This document shows positions 1-9,997 of a DNA stretch of 64,000 bases, piece by piece. The position numbers and the translations under genes are program-made. The DNA comes from Metabacillus sp. B2-18. GTDB taxonomy: Bacteria > Bacillota > Bacilli > Bacillales > Bacillaceae. Location of the stretch: NCBI RefSeq assembly GCF_021117275.1, contig NZ_CP088245.1, positions 3,013,501 through 3,077,500 of the forward strand, given 5' to 3'. A model generated the notes under the pieces. It searched no databases and was not told the origin of the DNA. It saw nothing but the letters and a program-made list of their open reading frames with translations. Every line of letters starts with the position of its first letter. Within the stretch, counting starts at the first letter, position 1.

Positions 1-163
1 ATTCCAATCATACAACATATACCAAGGAAAAAAGTACAATTTTTATTATTTTAATGTAAATTAATTATATTTTTTTAGTATTAATGAAATTTATGTTTAT
101 TTTGAAATTATTATTAATGTCTTTCCTACTTTATGAGGCTAATTTTCTCCATGTAATTTCAAT

Positions 164-203
164 AAAAACCTCTATTTTTATAAATAAATGTGAGGTTTTT
201 ACT
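164..203. terminator. Bidirectional intrinsic terminator
   Basis: Nine-base arms AAAAACCTC (164-172) and GAGGTTTTT (192-200) flank an A/T-rich loop, with T-runs usable in both directions. It lies about 120 bases past the yojO stop. Nothing else is recognisable in the first 320 bases; an 80-codon open frame there is A/T-rich and has no convincing ribosome binding site. Confidence 0.55.
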
Positions 204-320
204 ATTTTGCAAACTTTGTCACAATATGAAATTTCAGTTAGTGCTTATAAAGTAGAGATACTCGTTCTTTTCTCACATCTACTCTTACAGACACTGCATA
301 CTCGTTTCGGATCAATCCTT

Positions 321-2240
321 TTATAACATTTTTAATAACAATCTCTTAAGTATTGGATATAACTGCTCTGGGAGCTCTTCAATTTTGTCGACAAAAACAC
401 TATATTTCCCATAAATATTTTTTATTGTTTTTTGTGTTGCTTCATTAACTTCGCCATTTGACAAAAATACATTGATTACTTCTATACCCAGTTTTCTTGC
501 CTCTAAAACTGCTTCATGTGTATCAATTATACCATTCCGTTCATAACCTGTTGCAGCGGGCTCACCATCTGAAAAAACAAGGAGAAATTTCTGTTTTTCA
601 TTTTTCTTCATTAGCTGTTCTGTCATATGTCTTATAGCATATCCATCACGATTATCTTCTTCTGGTGAGAGTTGCATAATTTCAGGTCCTGACTGCTGAT
701 TTAAAGAGGTCTCAAAAGAGATTACCTCATAGAAATGATTTGGCTGTCGTGTTTTTGTCGATTCGTTCGTGTCCTCCCAAAATCCAACAATTTTATGTGG
801 AACTCTTACTGATTTTAACGTTTCATGAAATAAGATAATCCCAAGCTTTGATTGATCCATTTTATCGAACATGGATGCAGAACAGTCAACTAATAGAGTA
901 AAAACAGCATCAATATCAGGAGACTTTTCCTGTTTTTTATAAAAAAGCTTCGGATTGTCATCTGTTATAATTCGGAGCAGTTTTTTGTTTAATCTTCCAA
1001 TTTGAAGATCAGACCTCGGCATTGTTCTTTTATGCTCCAGCGTTTTTTGAATCATTAGCTTCAGCTTATTTTGGTATAACTGAATAACCATTCGATCTTT
1101 TTGATATTGCTCAATATCTGATATTGTTGGAGTCTTAGCTTCTTGAAACACAGGTACAGCATATTTATTTTCCTTACCATAAGATGCATCCCCACTACTA
1201 GCTCGATCTTCTTTTTGATTTTCCAATGCTTCCATTTTGGAGTAATCATTTCTTTTTGCTTTTTTTGAAGTTCCTTGAACCATCGCTAGAGCCTGGTCAC
1301 CGTCTTCTCCCTCACGTACAGCACCGTCTCCATTTATCGTCGTATTTGTTCCTTGTTCTAAATCGAATTGAAGAAAACTTTTTGTAGGCTTGCTTGTTTC
1401 ACTATGCCATGTTGGTAATTTGTCACCATGTACATCTTCATCACCTTGCTTAGCATCTTCTAACACATCTTTGTTTTTTAATTTAGATTTTCTTTTTAAT
1501 TCATCATATAGGCTGCCAGACAAAATGTTATTGTAAGGTAGTTCCGCTAAATAAAAATAGGTATTCAGCATATCTTTTTCCAATATTTCTTCTAAAACAT
1601 CAACAATTTCTAAGACAATATCAATAACCTGCTTAGTAGAACCTACATCAAACACTTGAAAAAGCTTTGACTCAATATAAGGTATCGTTCTGTCAATACT
1701 CTCAGATAAAGATGGGATTGTCTCGATTGTGGATTGTGCTGTTAGTGTTAAATACATACTATTAAAAAGCGCATCCGTTAAAATACTTCGCTCTTGATGA
1801 ATAATTAACTGACTTTGAAAATGTTTTCGATAAAGCTCTCTTCGAATATTAAACGCTTTTTTCGTACCGCGTCTTTCTTTTCTGCATTTTTCCTCTATTC
1901 GAAGGTCCTCCAACAGCATACATAATTGCTTCGCAAAGCTCTTTAGTTTTAATTTTGAAGACTTTTCAATAAAAACACCTAATTCTTTAAAATCAGTATA
2001 ATAATAATTACCAATACTTCTAAGATAAATATCGCTTTTTAACGCTAGTTCTGTTTCTTCCTTCTCACGGTGATCCCAGAAATGACTAACATAAACTTTT
2101 TTTTCAAATGGATCTAGATATGAGTGAACGCTGTAATCAACCTCAATGTCTGGAATTTTCGTTAAGCCCTTCGCTAAATCTGATAATGACATAAATAAAA
2201 AAGAATCTACCTGTTGATCATTAAATTTTATAAATCTCAA
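321..2240 (-). CDS. yojO: VWA-domain protein, CobT/NorD-like (YojO)
   Basis: A 639-residue protein with a C-terminal von Willebrand A domain. The MIDAS-type metal site appears as DCSASM near residue 455, preceded by a long acidic linker (about residues 260-380). VWA proteins of this type pair with a MoxR-family AAA ATPase to remodel or insert metal centres in target enzymes; the target here is unknown. The start is TTG with GAGGG upstream, 10 bases after the yojN stop, so the two are probably co-transcribed. The neighbour order yojN, yojM, cwlS matches the B. subtilis yojO-N-M-L cluster. The family call is firm; the molecular role is inference. Confidence 0.85.
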   Translation of the reverse strand: MRFIKFNDQQVDSFLFMSLSDLAKGLTKIPDIEVDYSVHSYLDPFEKKVYVSHFWDHREKEETELALKSDIYLRSIGNYYYTDFKELGVFIEKSSKLKLKSFAKQLCMLLEDLRIEEKCRKERRGTKKAFNIRRELYRKHFQSQLIIHQERSILTDALFNSMYLTLTAQSTIETIPSLSESIDRTIPYIESKLFQVFDVGSTKQVIDIVLEIVDVLEEILEKDMLNTYFYLAELPYNNILSGSLYDELKRKSKLKNKDVLEDAKQGDEDVHGDKLPTWHSETSKPTKSFLQFDLEQGTNTTINGDGAVREGEDGDQALAMVQGTSKKAKRNDYSKMEALENQKEDRASSGDASYGKENKYAVPVFQEAKTPTISDIEQYQKDRMVIQLYQNKLKLMIQKTLEHKRTMPRSDLQIGRLNKKLLRIITDDNPKLFYKKQEKSPDIDAVFTLLVDCSASMFDKMDQSKLGIILFHETLKSVRVPHKIVGFWEDTNESTKTRQPNHFYEVISFETSLNQQSGPEIMQLSPEEDNRDGYAIRHMTEQLMKKNEKQKFLLVFSDGEPAATGYERNGIIDTHEAVLEARKLGIEVINVFLSNGEVNEATQKTIKNIYGKYSVFVDKIEELPEQLYPILKRLLLKML

Positions 2241-2250
2241 TTTTATACCC

Positions 2251-3138
2251 TCACTCGAATAACGTTTCTGCTAGATTTCGAATGGCGGCTTTTTCTCTTT
2301 CATCTTCAAGCTTATTAACAATTCCTCTTTCTACAGCACGGTTTGGTGGCATATAGCAAGCTAAATCACATGTATCAATAAGCGCTCGGATCGATGCTGC
2401 CTCTTCTGAAACCTGGCCATTTTTCACGAGAGTTAGTAGATCTGACGAAAGACTAGTAAACGTTTCTAATAAGCGTTGATCAGACAGTTGTGATTGATTC
2501 TCTAAAACTATTTTTAGCTCTTCCCCTTGGATATAGGGTACTTCAATAACAACAAAACGATTTTTGAGTGCTTCATTTAATGGGACCGTTCCCACATATC
2601 CTTCATTAATAGCGGCAATAACACCGAAATCTTCATGTGAGCGGATAACTTCACCTGTAAATGGGTTTGTAATCATTCTCCGGTAATCTAGCACACCATT
2701 TAATATCGGTAATGTTTCTGGCTTTGCCATATTTATTTCGTCTATATATAATAAATGGCCTTTTTTCATTGCCTTTACAACAGGACCTGAAATGAATTCA
2801 ATGGAAGTTTCACCGTTTCGATTTTCAATTGTTTTGAAGCCTAAAAGTGCTTCAGCATCCATATCAACAGAACAGTTTACACTATGCATAGGTTGATTAA
2901 ACATAAATGATAATGTTTCTGCCAACTTTGTTTTTCCTGAACCTGTTGGACCCTTTAATAAGACATTTTTACCAAGAGCAAGAGCGATCATTGCATCTAG
3001 TAGAATTGATTCATCAGATGGAGTATAACCACCTTTACCAATTAATAAAGCGTCTTGTTCATCTTTTCGTTTTAATGATCTATTTTGAATTCTTTCTTTA
3101 ATTTCTTCCGGTAATGGATAAGCTTGTAAATTATTCAT
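2251..3138 (-). CDS. yojN: MoxR-family AAA+ ATPase (YojN)
   Basis: A 295-residue AAA_5/MoxR ATPase. Walker A is GPTGSGKT near residues 60-67 and Walker B is LLYIDEIN near 130; an arginine-finger segment follows (LKNRFVV). It resembles NorQ/CbbQ ATPases that work with a VWA partner, which here is the downstream yojO only 10 bases away. The pair probably acts as a cytoplasmic chaperone for a metalloenzyme, but no substrate is suggested locally. The ATG start has a short AAGGCG-type ribosome binding site. Length is normal for the family. Confidence 0.87.
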   Translation of the reverse strand: MNNLQAYPLPEEIKERIQNRSLKRKDEQDALLIGKGGYTPSDESILLDAMIALALGKNVLLKGPTGSGKTKLAETLSFMFNQPMHSVNCSVDMDAEALLGFKTIENRNGETSIEFISGPVVKAMKKGHLLYIDEINMAKPETLPILNGVLDYRRMITNPFTGEVIRSHEDFGVIAAINEGYVGTVPLNEALKNRFVVIEVPYIQGEELKIVLENQSQLSDQRLLETFTSLSSDLLTLVKNGQVSEEAASIRALIDTCDLACYMPPNRAVERGIVNKLEDEREKAAIRNLAETLFE

Positions 3139-3270
3139 TGTACGCCTTCTTTCATCTATATAAAGTTAAGTTGATACGGTTTTATATCAACCATGAGTAT
3201 ACTAAAAAGTATATTGAGATTCAAAGAAAAGAAATAATTAAAGGTCTTAAATATTTTAATCATAAAAACA

Positions 3271-3307
3271 AAAAGCTACCCTTTTAAAGAATGTAGGTAG
3301 CTTTTTC
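3271..3307 (-). terminator. Terminator of yojM
   Basis: Stem AAAAGCTACC/GGTAGCTTTT with a T-run on the minus strand, immediately past the yojM stop codon. It isolates yojM from yojN, which is transcribed from the 173-base gap between them. Confidence 0.7.
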
Positions 3308-3311
3308 TTAG

Positions 3312-3905
3312 TTATATGCTTTTATTGGTATTAATTGATCCACAGATAATTCTATCCCCTGCATTTCCAGAAGGATCAGTTACATAATCATCTGGTTTTT
3401 CATGAATAACAAAGGAACTTCCATCTTTATCCAAAAGCGAAAGCTGTTCTCCTTTTTTTAATGTTACAGAAGATGCAAGAAGCTCAATATCAATTTTCCC
3501 ATCGGCACCAACTTCAATATTTGGTAGATCTCCCTCATGTTGTCCTTTAGGATTATCAAAGCCATGTTCGTGATTTGACAAGCTTAGGTGACTACCAGCA
3601 GAAGTGAAAGTTGGTTTTTCACAGATTCCTATTGAATGGATATGAAAAGCATGCTTGCCCGGTGGTAGATTTTGTCCAATTAACCGAATGGTTACACCTT
3701 CAGCTGTTTCGTTTAGAATGATATTTCCTACATTTTTTCCTTTTTGGTTGATTAATTCTAATTTTTGCTGATTTAACTCAGGCTCAGAGGCAGTAATTGA
3801 CTCCTTTTTAGTATGAGTGTTGTTATTAGTATTTTTTTCTGTTACTAAAACAATAAAAATGGATAGAGTCATAAGTGATATAAAAACAATAGATAATCCT
3901 TTCAA
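3312..3905 (-). CDS. yojM: Cu/Zn superoxide dismutase-like lipid-face protein (YojM)
   Basis: A 197-residue exported protein with an N-terminal membrane segment (about residues 2-20) and a Cu/Zn-SOD domain from about 45. The visible metal-ligand positions are FHIH, AGSH, EHG, GQH-EGD and IHEKPDD, and the two disulfide cysteines (IGICEKP, IICGS) are present, so the usual copper and zinc ligands all appear intact. It would dismutate superoxide outside the membrane, although Bacillus YojM homologues have been described as poor SODs. The TTG start follows GGAGG. It is monocistronic by its flanking terminator. Confidence 0.85.
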   Translation of the reverse strand: MKGLSIVFISLMTLSIFIVLVTEKNTNNNTHTKKESITASEPELNQQKLELINQKGKNVGNIILNETAEGVTIRLIGQNLPPGKHAFHIHSIGICEKPTFTSAGSHLSLSNHEHGFDNPKGQHEGDLPNIEVGADGKIDIELLASSVTLKKGEQLSLLDKDGSSFVIHEKPDDYVTDPSGNAGDRIICGSINTNKSI

Positions 3906-4024
3906 CGTTAGTTCCTCCTAGATAATGGCGCTTATAAGTCATTCTTGCCAGGTTCTAAAGAAATAAACGCTGTGGTTAGGTTCTACAGTTAGAATGATCT
4001 ATTTCCTAAAGTTTAATAGAGCAA

Positions 4025-4047
4025 AAAAGAACCAATTTGGTTCTTTT
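4025..4047 (-). terminator. Terminator of cwlS
   Basis: A near-perfect hairpin AAGAACCAA/TTGGTTCTT with T-run directly after the cwlS stop. Confidence 0.65.
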
Positions 4048-4049
4048 CA

Positions 4050-5087
4050 TTAAAATCGCTTAGCTCCTAAGTAACGTTGTTTCCAATAAGAGTTATTTAA
4101 GTTAGAAATACTTACACCTGAACTACTGGCATGGATAAATTGATTATCCCCCAAATATATTCCCATATGTGATGGACCTTCTTTATATGTAGTAAAGAAA
4201 ACAAAATCACCTCTAGAAGGTTCATTTATTACTTTCATCATATCCCAATACCCTGCAGTGCTAAGGCGAGATACAGAAGTAACCTTATTTAATACATAAT
4301 AAATAAAACCGCTACAATCAAAACCACTAGGAGTATTACCAGCCCAACGATATGGTACTCCTAAAAGTGACTTTGCCTCAGAAATCATTGTTTCAACCTT
4401 ATTGTTTTGATTTTGAGGTGCCGTATTTTCAGTACTGTTATCAATAATAGCTTCTCCAGTCACCTTCAAAACTTGTCCAACGATTATTACATCTGACTTC
4501 ATATTATTTAATACTTTTAGTTCAGCAATTGTTATGTTAAATTTATTGGCGATTTTCCATAAAGAATCTCCAGCAGAAACAGTATATGTAGATGTGTTCG
4601 GATTTGATATAACTTGCTGTTTTGTGGGCTCACTCTGTTTAACATCTTCTTGTTTAGTTTGTGTTGTTTCCTGTTTTACGTTTAACTTCTGCCCAACATA
4701 AATAACATCACTATTCAAATTATTTGCTTTCTTCAATTCTGATACCGTTGTGTTATATGATCTGGCAATAACCCATAAGGAGTCACCACCCTTAACTATG
4801 TATTGTACATTACTAACAGTTTTTGAAACTGATTTTTCTGGTGCTGGAGTAGTAATTTCTTTAGAAGAATTTGTCCCGGGAATCTGAAGAGTTTGTCCAA
4901 TCCTAAGAACATCAGTTGTTAGTCCATTAGCTTTTTTTAGTTGATCAACTGTCGTATTGTATTGGCGGGATAATCCCCAAAGAGTATCATTACTCTTTAT
5001 ACTAATGCTTTCGGCTTCTGCCATAGTTGCAAATAATGAGGAGCTAACTACAGCTGTTGCTGTTAACCCTAATATCTTATGCTTCAT
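4050..5087 (-). CDS. cwlS: LysM/NlpC-P60 peptidoglycan endopeptidase (CwlS-like)
   Basis: A 345-residue secreted cell-wall hydrolase: signal peptide (1-25), three LysM repeats (about 26-70, 93-137 and 168-212), each with the S-G/N-D-T/S-LW pattern, then an NlpC/P60 domain (230-345). The catalytic Cys lies in FDCSGF and the His in PSHMGIY. It would cut D-Glu-DAP bonds in the peptidoglycan stem and act at septa or poles. Position next to yojM matches B. subtilis yojL (cwlS); B. subtilis CwlS has four LysM repeats, here three. ATG follows AGGAGG. Confidence 0.88.
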   Translation of the reverse strand: MKHKILGLTATAVVSSSLFATMAEAESISIKSNDTLWGLSRQYNTTVDQLKKANGLTTDVLRIGQTLQIPGTNSSKEITTPAPEKSVSKTVSNVQYIVKGGDSLWVIARSYNTTVSELKKANNLNSDVIYVGQKLNVKQETTQTKQEDVKQSEPTKQQVISNPNTSTYTVSAGDSLWKIANKFNITIAELKVLNNMKSDVIIVGQVLKVTGEAIIDNSTENTAPQNQNNKVETMISEAKSLLGVPYRWAGNTPSGFDCSGFIYYVLNKVTSVSRLSTAGYWDMMKVINEPSRGDFVFFTTYKEGPSHMGIYLGDNQFIHASSSGVSISNLNNSYWKQRYLGAKRF

Positions 5088-5293
5088 CTTTAAAGGTACC
5101 TCCTAGATCTTATATATAAATAGATTAACAACAATAAATGACATAAAAATTTCATTGAATAGTAGTTTTACAGAATAACAGGAAAAAAGAGACAAAACTT
5201 TTATTTTTATCATACAAAACATTACACTTGTAGACAATCATTTCTTTTATGAAGAACCATCTTTATTTAAAATTTATAAATTATTTAAATAAA

Positions 5294-5316
5294 AAAGGCC
5301 GGGTCCATTCCAGACC
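5294..5316 (-). terminator. Terminator of the MFS gene
   Basis: Stem GGGTC/GACCC around a short loop, followed on the minus strand by GGCC and a T-run. The remaining bases up to cwlS (5088-5290) are A/T-rich with no gene. Confidence 0.6.
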
Positions 5317-5328
5317 CATACCCAATTG

Positions 5329-6537
5329 TTAAACTATTTTTTTCTGATTATCTAGTAATCTCTTATTTGCTCCAATCTTAAAATGCTGCACACCAAAAAT
5401 AAATACTGCCACTAAAGAAATCACACCAAAAACAATAACCATATATTTTAGACCAATTGTATCAAGAAATAATCCTGTACTTAATAAAACTACTTGAAAC
5501 ATGATGCGGTCAAACATATTTCGAAACGAAAAGAAACGACCGTGATATTCTTTATCGATTTTCGTTTGAAAGATCGTAGCAGCAATTGGGAAAAAGCAAC
5601 CAACTGCAAAGCCAAAAATTCCAAAAGAAATAAGTGACATTATTTTTACATCACTAAAAAATAATGAAAGGTGGGCCAAAGATATAACAAAGGAGAAAAT
5701 AAACATTAGTTTAATTGGCTCCACAAGATGTGTAATTCGTTTGACGAAGAAAGCACCAATCATAAATGAAACACCTTCTGCTGTATAAAGAAGGCCTTTA
5801 ATTGCAGCGTCTCCTTGCGTTTCACTAATATTAATAACCATTAAATTAAAGCCACCTAGAAACAATACTGGAACAAATGTTAACACAAGTGCCATCATGG
5901 CAATCGGTGTACGTCTCAAGACTGGTATTATTTCTGTAAATCCTGCTGATTTTTTCCCCTTCACTTTGTTTGATTCAGGTTCTTCAAATGATAACAAGTA
6001 TGTTGTTGCTAAAATCGTAACATAAGCCATCATTGACCCTATATAAAGAAAACTAATATCCATAATTACTAATAAAATTCCACCAAGAGCTGTCCCTGCA
6101 ACACGTGAGATAGTCGATACATTCATATGAACTCCATTCATTTGAATGTAGTCCTTCTCTTCTACTATTAAAGGTATAACAGACTGTAAGGCAGGAAAAT
6201 AAAAGGCCGCACTAATTTGAATGCAAACCATAAAACAAATCATAAAGATAATCGATTCGAACTCTAGTGCTAAAAACATAAATATTACACTTAAAGTTCT
6301 GCCTATTCCAGCATAGATTAGGACTTTCTTTTTTGAGTAACTGTCAATCACTCTACCCGCAAGTGGTCCAACCATAACACCCGCTAATAATCCTAAAAAC
6401 AAAATCATTGATTTCATAAAATCTGAAGGAACATATTTTTGCATGAACTCTAAGTTACCGATAATCCCCAGCCATAAACCAAGACCGGCAACAAGTTCCC
6501 CAACCAACAAAATCCAAACATTTTTATTTTTCCACAT
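5329..6537 (-). CDS. MFS efflux transporter, 12 TM
   Basis: A major facilitator of about 402 residues with 12 predicted hydrophobic segments and the MFS loop 2-3 signature AGRVIDSYSKKK. It resembles the macrolide-type MFS exporters (MefA/YxlH-like), but the substrate cannot be read from sequence. The start chosen is ATG-Trp-Lys-Asn at 6537; an upstream TTG adds six residues. It sits between cdaS and cwlS, in the place of B. subtilis yojK, which is a different gene family (a glycosyltransferase). A palindrome lies just upstream. Confidence 0.8.
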   Translation of the reverse strand: MWKNKNVWILLVGELVAGLGLWLGIIGNLEFMQKYVPSDFMKSMILFLGLLAGVMVGPLAGRVIDSYSKKKVLIYAGIGRTLSVIFMFLALEFESIIFMICFMVCIQISAAFYFPALQSVIPLIVEEKDYIQMNGVHMNVSTISRVAGTALGGILLVIMDISFLYIGSMMAYVTILATTYLLSFEEPESNKVKGKKSAGFTEIIPVLRRTPIAMMALVLTFVPVLFLGGFNLMVINISETQGDAAIKGLLYTAEGVSFMIGAFFVKRITHLVEPIKLMFIFSFVISLAHLSLFFSDVKIMSLISFGIFGFAVGCFFPIAATIFQTKIDKEYHGRFFSFRNMFDRIMFQVVLLSTGLFLDTIGLKYMVIVFGVISLVAVFIFGVQHFKIGANKRLLDNQKKIV

Positions 6538-6594
6538 GCTCTCAGCTTCTTCCAATATAATTCACAATATAAGTCAACTATAACACCGATATTT

Positions 6595-6615
6595 TTATTT
6601 CGCTATACGAAATAA
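6595..6615. promoter_or_regulatory. Palindrome, possible operator of the MFS gene
   Basis: Perfect eight-base arms TTATTTCG and CGAAATAA separated by CTATA, 58 bases upstream of the MFS start and just downstream of the cdaS stop. The short U-poor flanks argue against a terminator. A -10-like TATAGT lies about 30 bases downstream on the minus strand, so a repressor bound here would cover the -35 region. No regulator gene is adjacent. Assignment as an operator is inference. Confidence 0.35.
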
Positions 6616-6620
6616 ATACT

Positions 6621-7247
6621 TTATTGAAGATTCGAATCAGGGGTGCTAATCGGATATAATGTTCCCTCTAGAGCAAATGACATTTTCCCCGTTTCTTCAG
6701 AAACAATTAATATTAAAGCATCTGTTAATTCAGATAGACCAATAGCTGCGCGGTGTCTTGTCCCAACCTTTTCTTGACCAAAATTTTGTGAAGATAGAGG
6801 TAAAACATTTGCAGCAGATATCATATAATCCCCTTTAATCAAAACAGCACCATCATGAAGGGGATTTCCGGGATAAAAGATGCTTTCAATTAGTCGGTTT
6901 GATAATGTTGCATTTAATTGTATTCCCTCTTGAATTAGATGATCTACATTTTGTTGTCGCTCAACAACAATTAGCGCACCATGTCGTCGTTCCGATAGAT
7001 TTTTAATCGCCTTAGCAATTTCTATGTACTGACTCGTAAATTCCGCAATATATGCCTTTAAATAGAAAAAAGACGCAGTTGATTGTATTTCATTAAATCG
7101 ATCCCTTATTTGGGCGAGTTCACATAATAAACAATACTCCTTTTCTCCTATAGATAATCGCATTTTCTCGGCTTCTTCAATAATTTGTTCAAGGTGAAAA
7201 GAAATATGATGTTTAATAGAAGAAAATGTGTTGTGTTCATTTTGCAT
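6621..7247 (-). CDS. cdaS: Diadenylate cyclase CdaS, sporulation type
   Basis: A 208-residue DisA_N-type cyclase that makes c-di-AMP from two ATP. The DGA motif is at 132-134 and RHR at 164-166. The N-terminal 75 residues are two helices, as in the autoinhibitory helices of CdaS, and there is no transmembrane part, which separates it from CdaA; no DisA DNA-binding domain is present. CdaS is made in the forespore in B. subtilis and aids germination. ATG follows AAAGGAGG. It corresponds to yojJ in position. Confidence 0.9.
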   Translation of the reverse strand: MQNEHNTFSSIKHHISFHLEQIIEEAEKMRLSIGEKEYCLLCELAQIRDRFNEIQSTASFFYLKAYIAEFTSQYIEIAKAIKNLSERRHGALIVVERQQNVDHLIQEGIQLNATLSNRLIESIFYPGNPLHDGAVLIKGDYMISAANVLPLSSQNFGQEKVGTRHRAAIGLSELTDALILIVSEETGKMSFALEGTLYPISTPDSNLQ

Positions 7248-7362
7248 ATGTAATCAAGCCTCCTTTTCTTTAGTCTTTTCATTGATAAAAAACTTATGTT
7301 AACTAAGTCCATGTGTATTTTTTCCAATTGAAAAACCATACTAATAATAGGAGGCGTTTTAC

Positions 7363-7482
7363 ATGATTACACATAAAATTTTGCAGTATACATTTAGCAT
7401 TCTTGGTGTTATTTCATTAGGATTTTTTTATTATCAAATGTTTAAAGGTGAATCAAGAAAATCTGATAATCAACCAAAGTAA
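7363..7482 (+). CDS. 39-residue single-pass membrane protein
   Basis: A short gene with a good AGGAGG eight bases before ATG. The product begins MITHKILQYTFSILG, has one hydrophobic segment (about residues 7-25) and ends in a charged tail with KGESRKSD. No family is recognised. It stands between divergently transcribed cdaS and the MATE gene yojI and may share the yojI promoter region. The ribosome binding site and membrane-segment pattern support a real gene. Confidence 0.55.
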   Translation: MITHKILQYTFSILGVISLGFFYYQMFKGESRKSDNQPK

Positions 7483-7543
7483 CATACCACGAATTTTTCA
7501 TGATATAATTCTCAAGGTATTAAGTAGAAATGAGGATGTATAA

Positions 7544-8905
7544 ATGAAAAATAACAGTTTAAAACGGGAAAAGCTTATTTATTTTTCGAGCATTTTATTT
7601 CCCATTCTTGTTACTCAGCTTGGACTTTATGCTATGAACTTTTTTGACACAACAATGTCAGGTAAAGTTCATCCAAACGACCTTGCCGGCGTTGCGATTG
7701 GTTCAAGCCTTTGGGTACCTGTTTACACAGGATTAAGTGGAATTTTACTTTCAATTACACCGATTGTTGCTCAGTTAGTAGGTGCAAAAAAGACAAAGAA
7801 TGTTCCTTATATGGTTGTACAAGGAATATACGTCAGTATTGTGATTTCAATCATTGTTACTATACTTGGTGTTATTGTTTTAGATCCGATATTGAATAAT
7901 ATGGGATTAGATAAACCTGTTTCACATATTGCAAAATGGTACCTTATTTCGTTGTCACTTGGCATCTTACCTTTATTTATTTACGCCGTATTAAGATGTT
8001 TTATTGATGCACTAGGATATACAAGAATAACTATGTTCGTTACGCTTTGCTCTTTACCAATTAATTTTGTATTTAATTACTTATTTATCTTCGGTAAACT
8101 AGGCTTTCCTAAACTAGGTGGAATCGGTGCAGGTGTCGCATCAGCTATTACATATTGGTGTATCACAGCAATAGCAGTGATCATTGTTATGAAGCAATCT
8201 CCTTTTAAAAAATACGGTATTTTTAAAACGTTTTATTCTGTTTCGATAAAAGCATGGATGGAAATATTAAAAATCGGTGTTCCAATCGGTTTATCAATTT
8301 TCTTTGAAACAAGTATTTTTGCTGCTGTTACTCTTTTAATGAGTCAATATAATACAATTACGATTGCCTCACATCAAGCAGCAATAAATTTCGCCTCATT
8401 TCTATATATGATTCCACTAAGTATTTCAATGGCCCTTACTATTGTTGTCGGACATGAGGTTGGGGCGAAACGAATTAGAGATGCTAAACAATATAGTTAT
8501 TTAGGAATTAGCATGGCTATCTTTTTATCCGTTTTGTCAGCTGCGCTTATTTATTTCTTTAGACCTGAAGTTGCATCAATTTACACAGAAAATTCTGCTG
8601 TTTTAAAACTAACACAAGACTTTTTAATTTACGCAATTTTCTTCCAGCTTTCTGATGCAATAGCAGCACCAATACAAGGAGTCCTTAGAGGTTATAAAGA
8701 TGTTAATGTAACATTTATTATGGCCCTAATATCATATTGGGTCATTGGATTACCTATAGGATATCTTTTAGCAACGTTTACTTCTCTTGATGCATTCGGC
8801 TATTGGATCGGCTTAATATCAGGCCTAGCAGCAGGTGCTGTAGGCCTTTCAGCAAGATTATTTGTTATTCAACGTAGAAACGAATCTGCATTAGGCAATT
8901 CATAA
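7544..8905 (+). CDS. yojI: MATE family multidrug/Na+ antiporter (YojI)
   Basis: A 453-residue MATE transporter with 12 hydrophobic segments arranged as two similar halves. The family features MSGKVHPNDLAGVAIG near 35-50 and the second-half counterpart ASHQAAINFAS near 285 are visible. Members extrude cationic drugs in exchange for Na+ or H+. Position next to cdaS matches B. subtilis yojI. The ATG has GAGGATG-type ribosome binding and the gene ends in a shared terminator. Substrate unknown. Confidence 0.88.
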   Translation: MKNNSLKREKLIYFSSILFPILVTQLGLYAMNFFDTTMSGKVHPNDLAGVAIGSSLWVPVYTGLSGILLSITPIVAQLVGAKKTKNVPYMVVQGIYVSIVISIIVTILGVIVLDPILNNMGLDKPVSHIAKWYLISLSLGILPLFIYAVLRCFIDALGYTRITMFVTLCSLPINFVFNYLFIFGKLGFPKLGGIGAGVASAITYWCITAIAVIIVMKQSPFKKYGIFKTFYSVSIKAWMEILKIGVPIGLSIFFETSIFAAVTLLMSQYNTITIASHQAAINFASFLYMIPLSISMALTIVVGHEVGAKRIRDAKQYSYLGISMAIFLSVLSAALIYFFRPEVASIYTENSAVLKLTQDFLIYAIFFQLSDAIAAPIQGVLRGYKDVNVTFIMALISYWVIGLPIGYLLATFTSLDAFGYWIGLISGLAAGAVGLSARLFVIQRRNESALGNS

Positions 8906-8936
8906 CAAAAAACCCTCAGAAATTTGAGGGTTTTTC
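8906..8936. terminator. Bidirectional terminator, yojI / bshB2
   Basis: Arms AAAAAACCCTCA and TGAGGGTTTTT around AATT, between the convergent yojI and bshB2 genes. Confidence 0.8.
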
Positions 8937-8943
8937 TTTCTAC

Positions 8944-9609
8944 TTAATTATTCCACTTATACGTATAAAAGACTTCATTTTCAAACCAATGCATAACCTC
9001 TGGATCTTTGTTAAGGAACTTCTCTTCCATTGCTTTTAACATACCTTCTGTTTGAGAACGATGAGCTTTTAAAGCATTTAATTTAATATCTGCTACATCT
9101 GTAATGTTTATCTGTACATCAGGATGACCAATCACTTCGAAACGATTTTTTGTAATCGCCATACAATACGTCATTGGTCGTTCTGCAATAGGTTTACGGT
9201 TTAATGCACGAATAACTCCTGCACCACATGCATCATGATCAGGATGAACACCATGACCTGGATAAAATGTAACAATTAATGTTGGTTTTACTTCATCAAT
9301 AATTGTCTCAAAAAGATCAGCTAATTGTTCATCATCTTCAAATTCTAATGTTTTATCACGTAGTCCGAGCATTCGTAAATCTTGAATATCCATAGCAGCA
9401 CAAGCATCCATTAATTCCTTTTTTCTTATTTCTGGTAATGTTTCACGGTTGGCAAATAGAGGGTTTCCCATATTCCTGCCCATTTCACCTAAAGTTCCAC
9501 ATGCATATGTAACAGGTATTCCTGCTTTTCTTTTTTGCGCGATTAATCCAGCTACTCCAAATGCTTCATCATCAGGATGTGGTAAGATTACTAGAACATG
9601 TTCTTTCAT
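8944..9609 (-). CDS. bshB2: Bacillithiol biosynthesis deacetylase BshB2 (YojG)
   Basis: A 221-residue LmbE-like zinc deacetylase. The hallmark HPDDEAFG zinc motif is at the N-terminus and GVHPDHDACG supplies the third ligand. It removes the acetyl group from GlcNAc-malate to give GlcN-malate, the second step of bacillithiol synthesis. The ATG at 9609 is preferred over a GTG nine bases upstream because AAGGAG sits directly against the GTG. It is the last gene of a four-gene run: yojE, the 90-residue ORF, yojF and bshB2, with gaps of 11-20 bases. Confidence 0.9.
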   Translation of the reverse strand: MKEHVLVILPHPDDEAFGVAGLIAQKRKAGIPVTYACGTLGEMGRNMGNPLFANRETLPEIRKKELMDACAAMDIQDLRMLGLRDKTLEFEDDEQLADLFETIIDEVKPTLIVTFYPGHGVHPDHDACGAGVIRALNRKPIAERPMTYCMAITKNRFEVIGHPDVQINITDVADIKLNALKAHRSQTEGMLKAMEEKFLNKDPEVMHWFENEVFYTYKWNN

Positions 9610-9635
9610 TAAATACACTCCTTTTGCCGATCATC

Positions 9636-9986
9636 TTAATTTTCAAACGGTGTTTCACTTATTTGTAATGATATCGCTAACTGTCCTTCTGAATTATGTC
9701 CTGCTGTTAACAATTGGTTATTTTCGTTATACACCCAATCTGTTAACCCTTCAGCATAGATCCAACCTTCTTCTAGCTTCAATCCAATTCGATATGGTCC
9801 ATTACCCGTAATTTTAGCTTGATGATATTTCACCTTTGCATTTCGAATAAACGCAACTACTGTCATGCTTTTTTCATCTTTATGTGCCGAATAAGAGCCA
9901 GTAGTTGTTTCTAAATGAATATATACTGGTTTGTTTAGAAATGTATTTAAATATGCTTGTACATCTTCTTGTACAATTCTTTTCAT
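9636..9986 (-). CDS. yojF: DUF1806 protein YojF
   Basis: A 116-residue cytoplasmic protein with a beta-rich pattern, typical of DUF1806. It is directly upstream of bshB2 with a 26-base gap, an arrangement conserved in bacilli. The function is unknown; linkage suggests a role near bacillithiol metabolism, but that is only guilt by association. No catalytic motif is evident. Confidence 0.82.
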   Translation of the reverse strand: MKRIVQEDVQAYLNTFLNKPVYIHLETTTGSYSAHKDEKSMTVVAFIRNAKVKYHQAKITGNGPYRIGLKLEEGWIYAEGLTDWVYNENNQLLTAGHNSEGQLAISLQISETPFEN

Positions 9987-9997
9987 AAATTAGCCCC

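Noticed and set aside
84..326. 80-codon open frame at the window start
   Set aside because: A/T-rich, overlaps a terminator hairpin and the yojO 3' end, no ribosome binding site.
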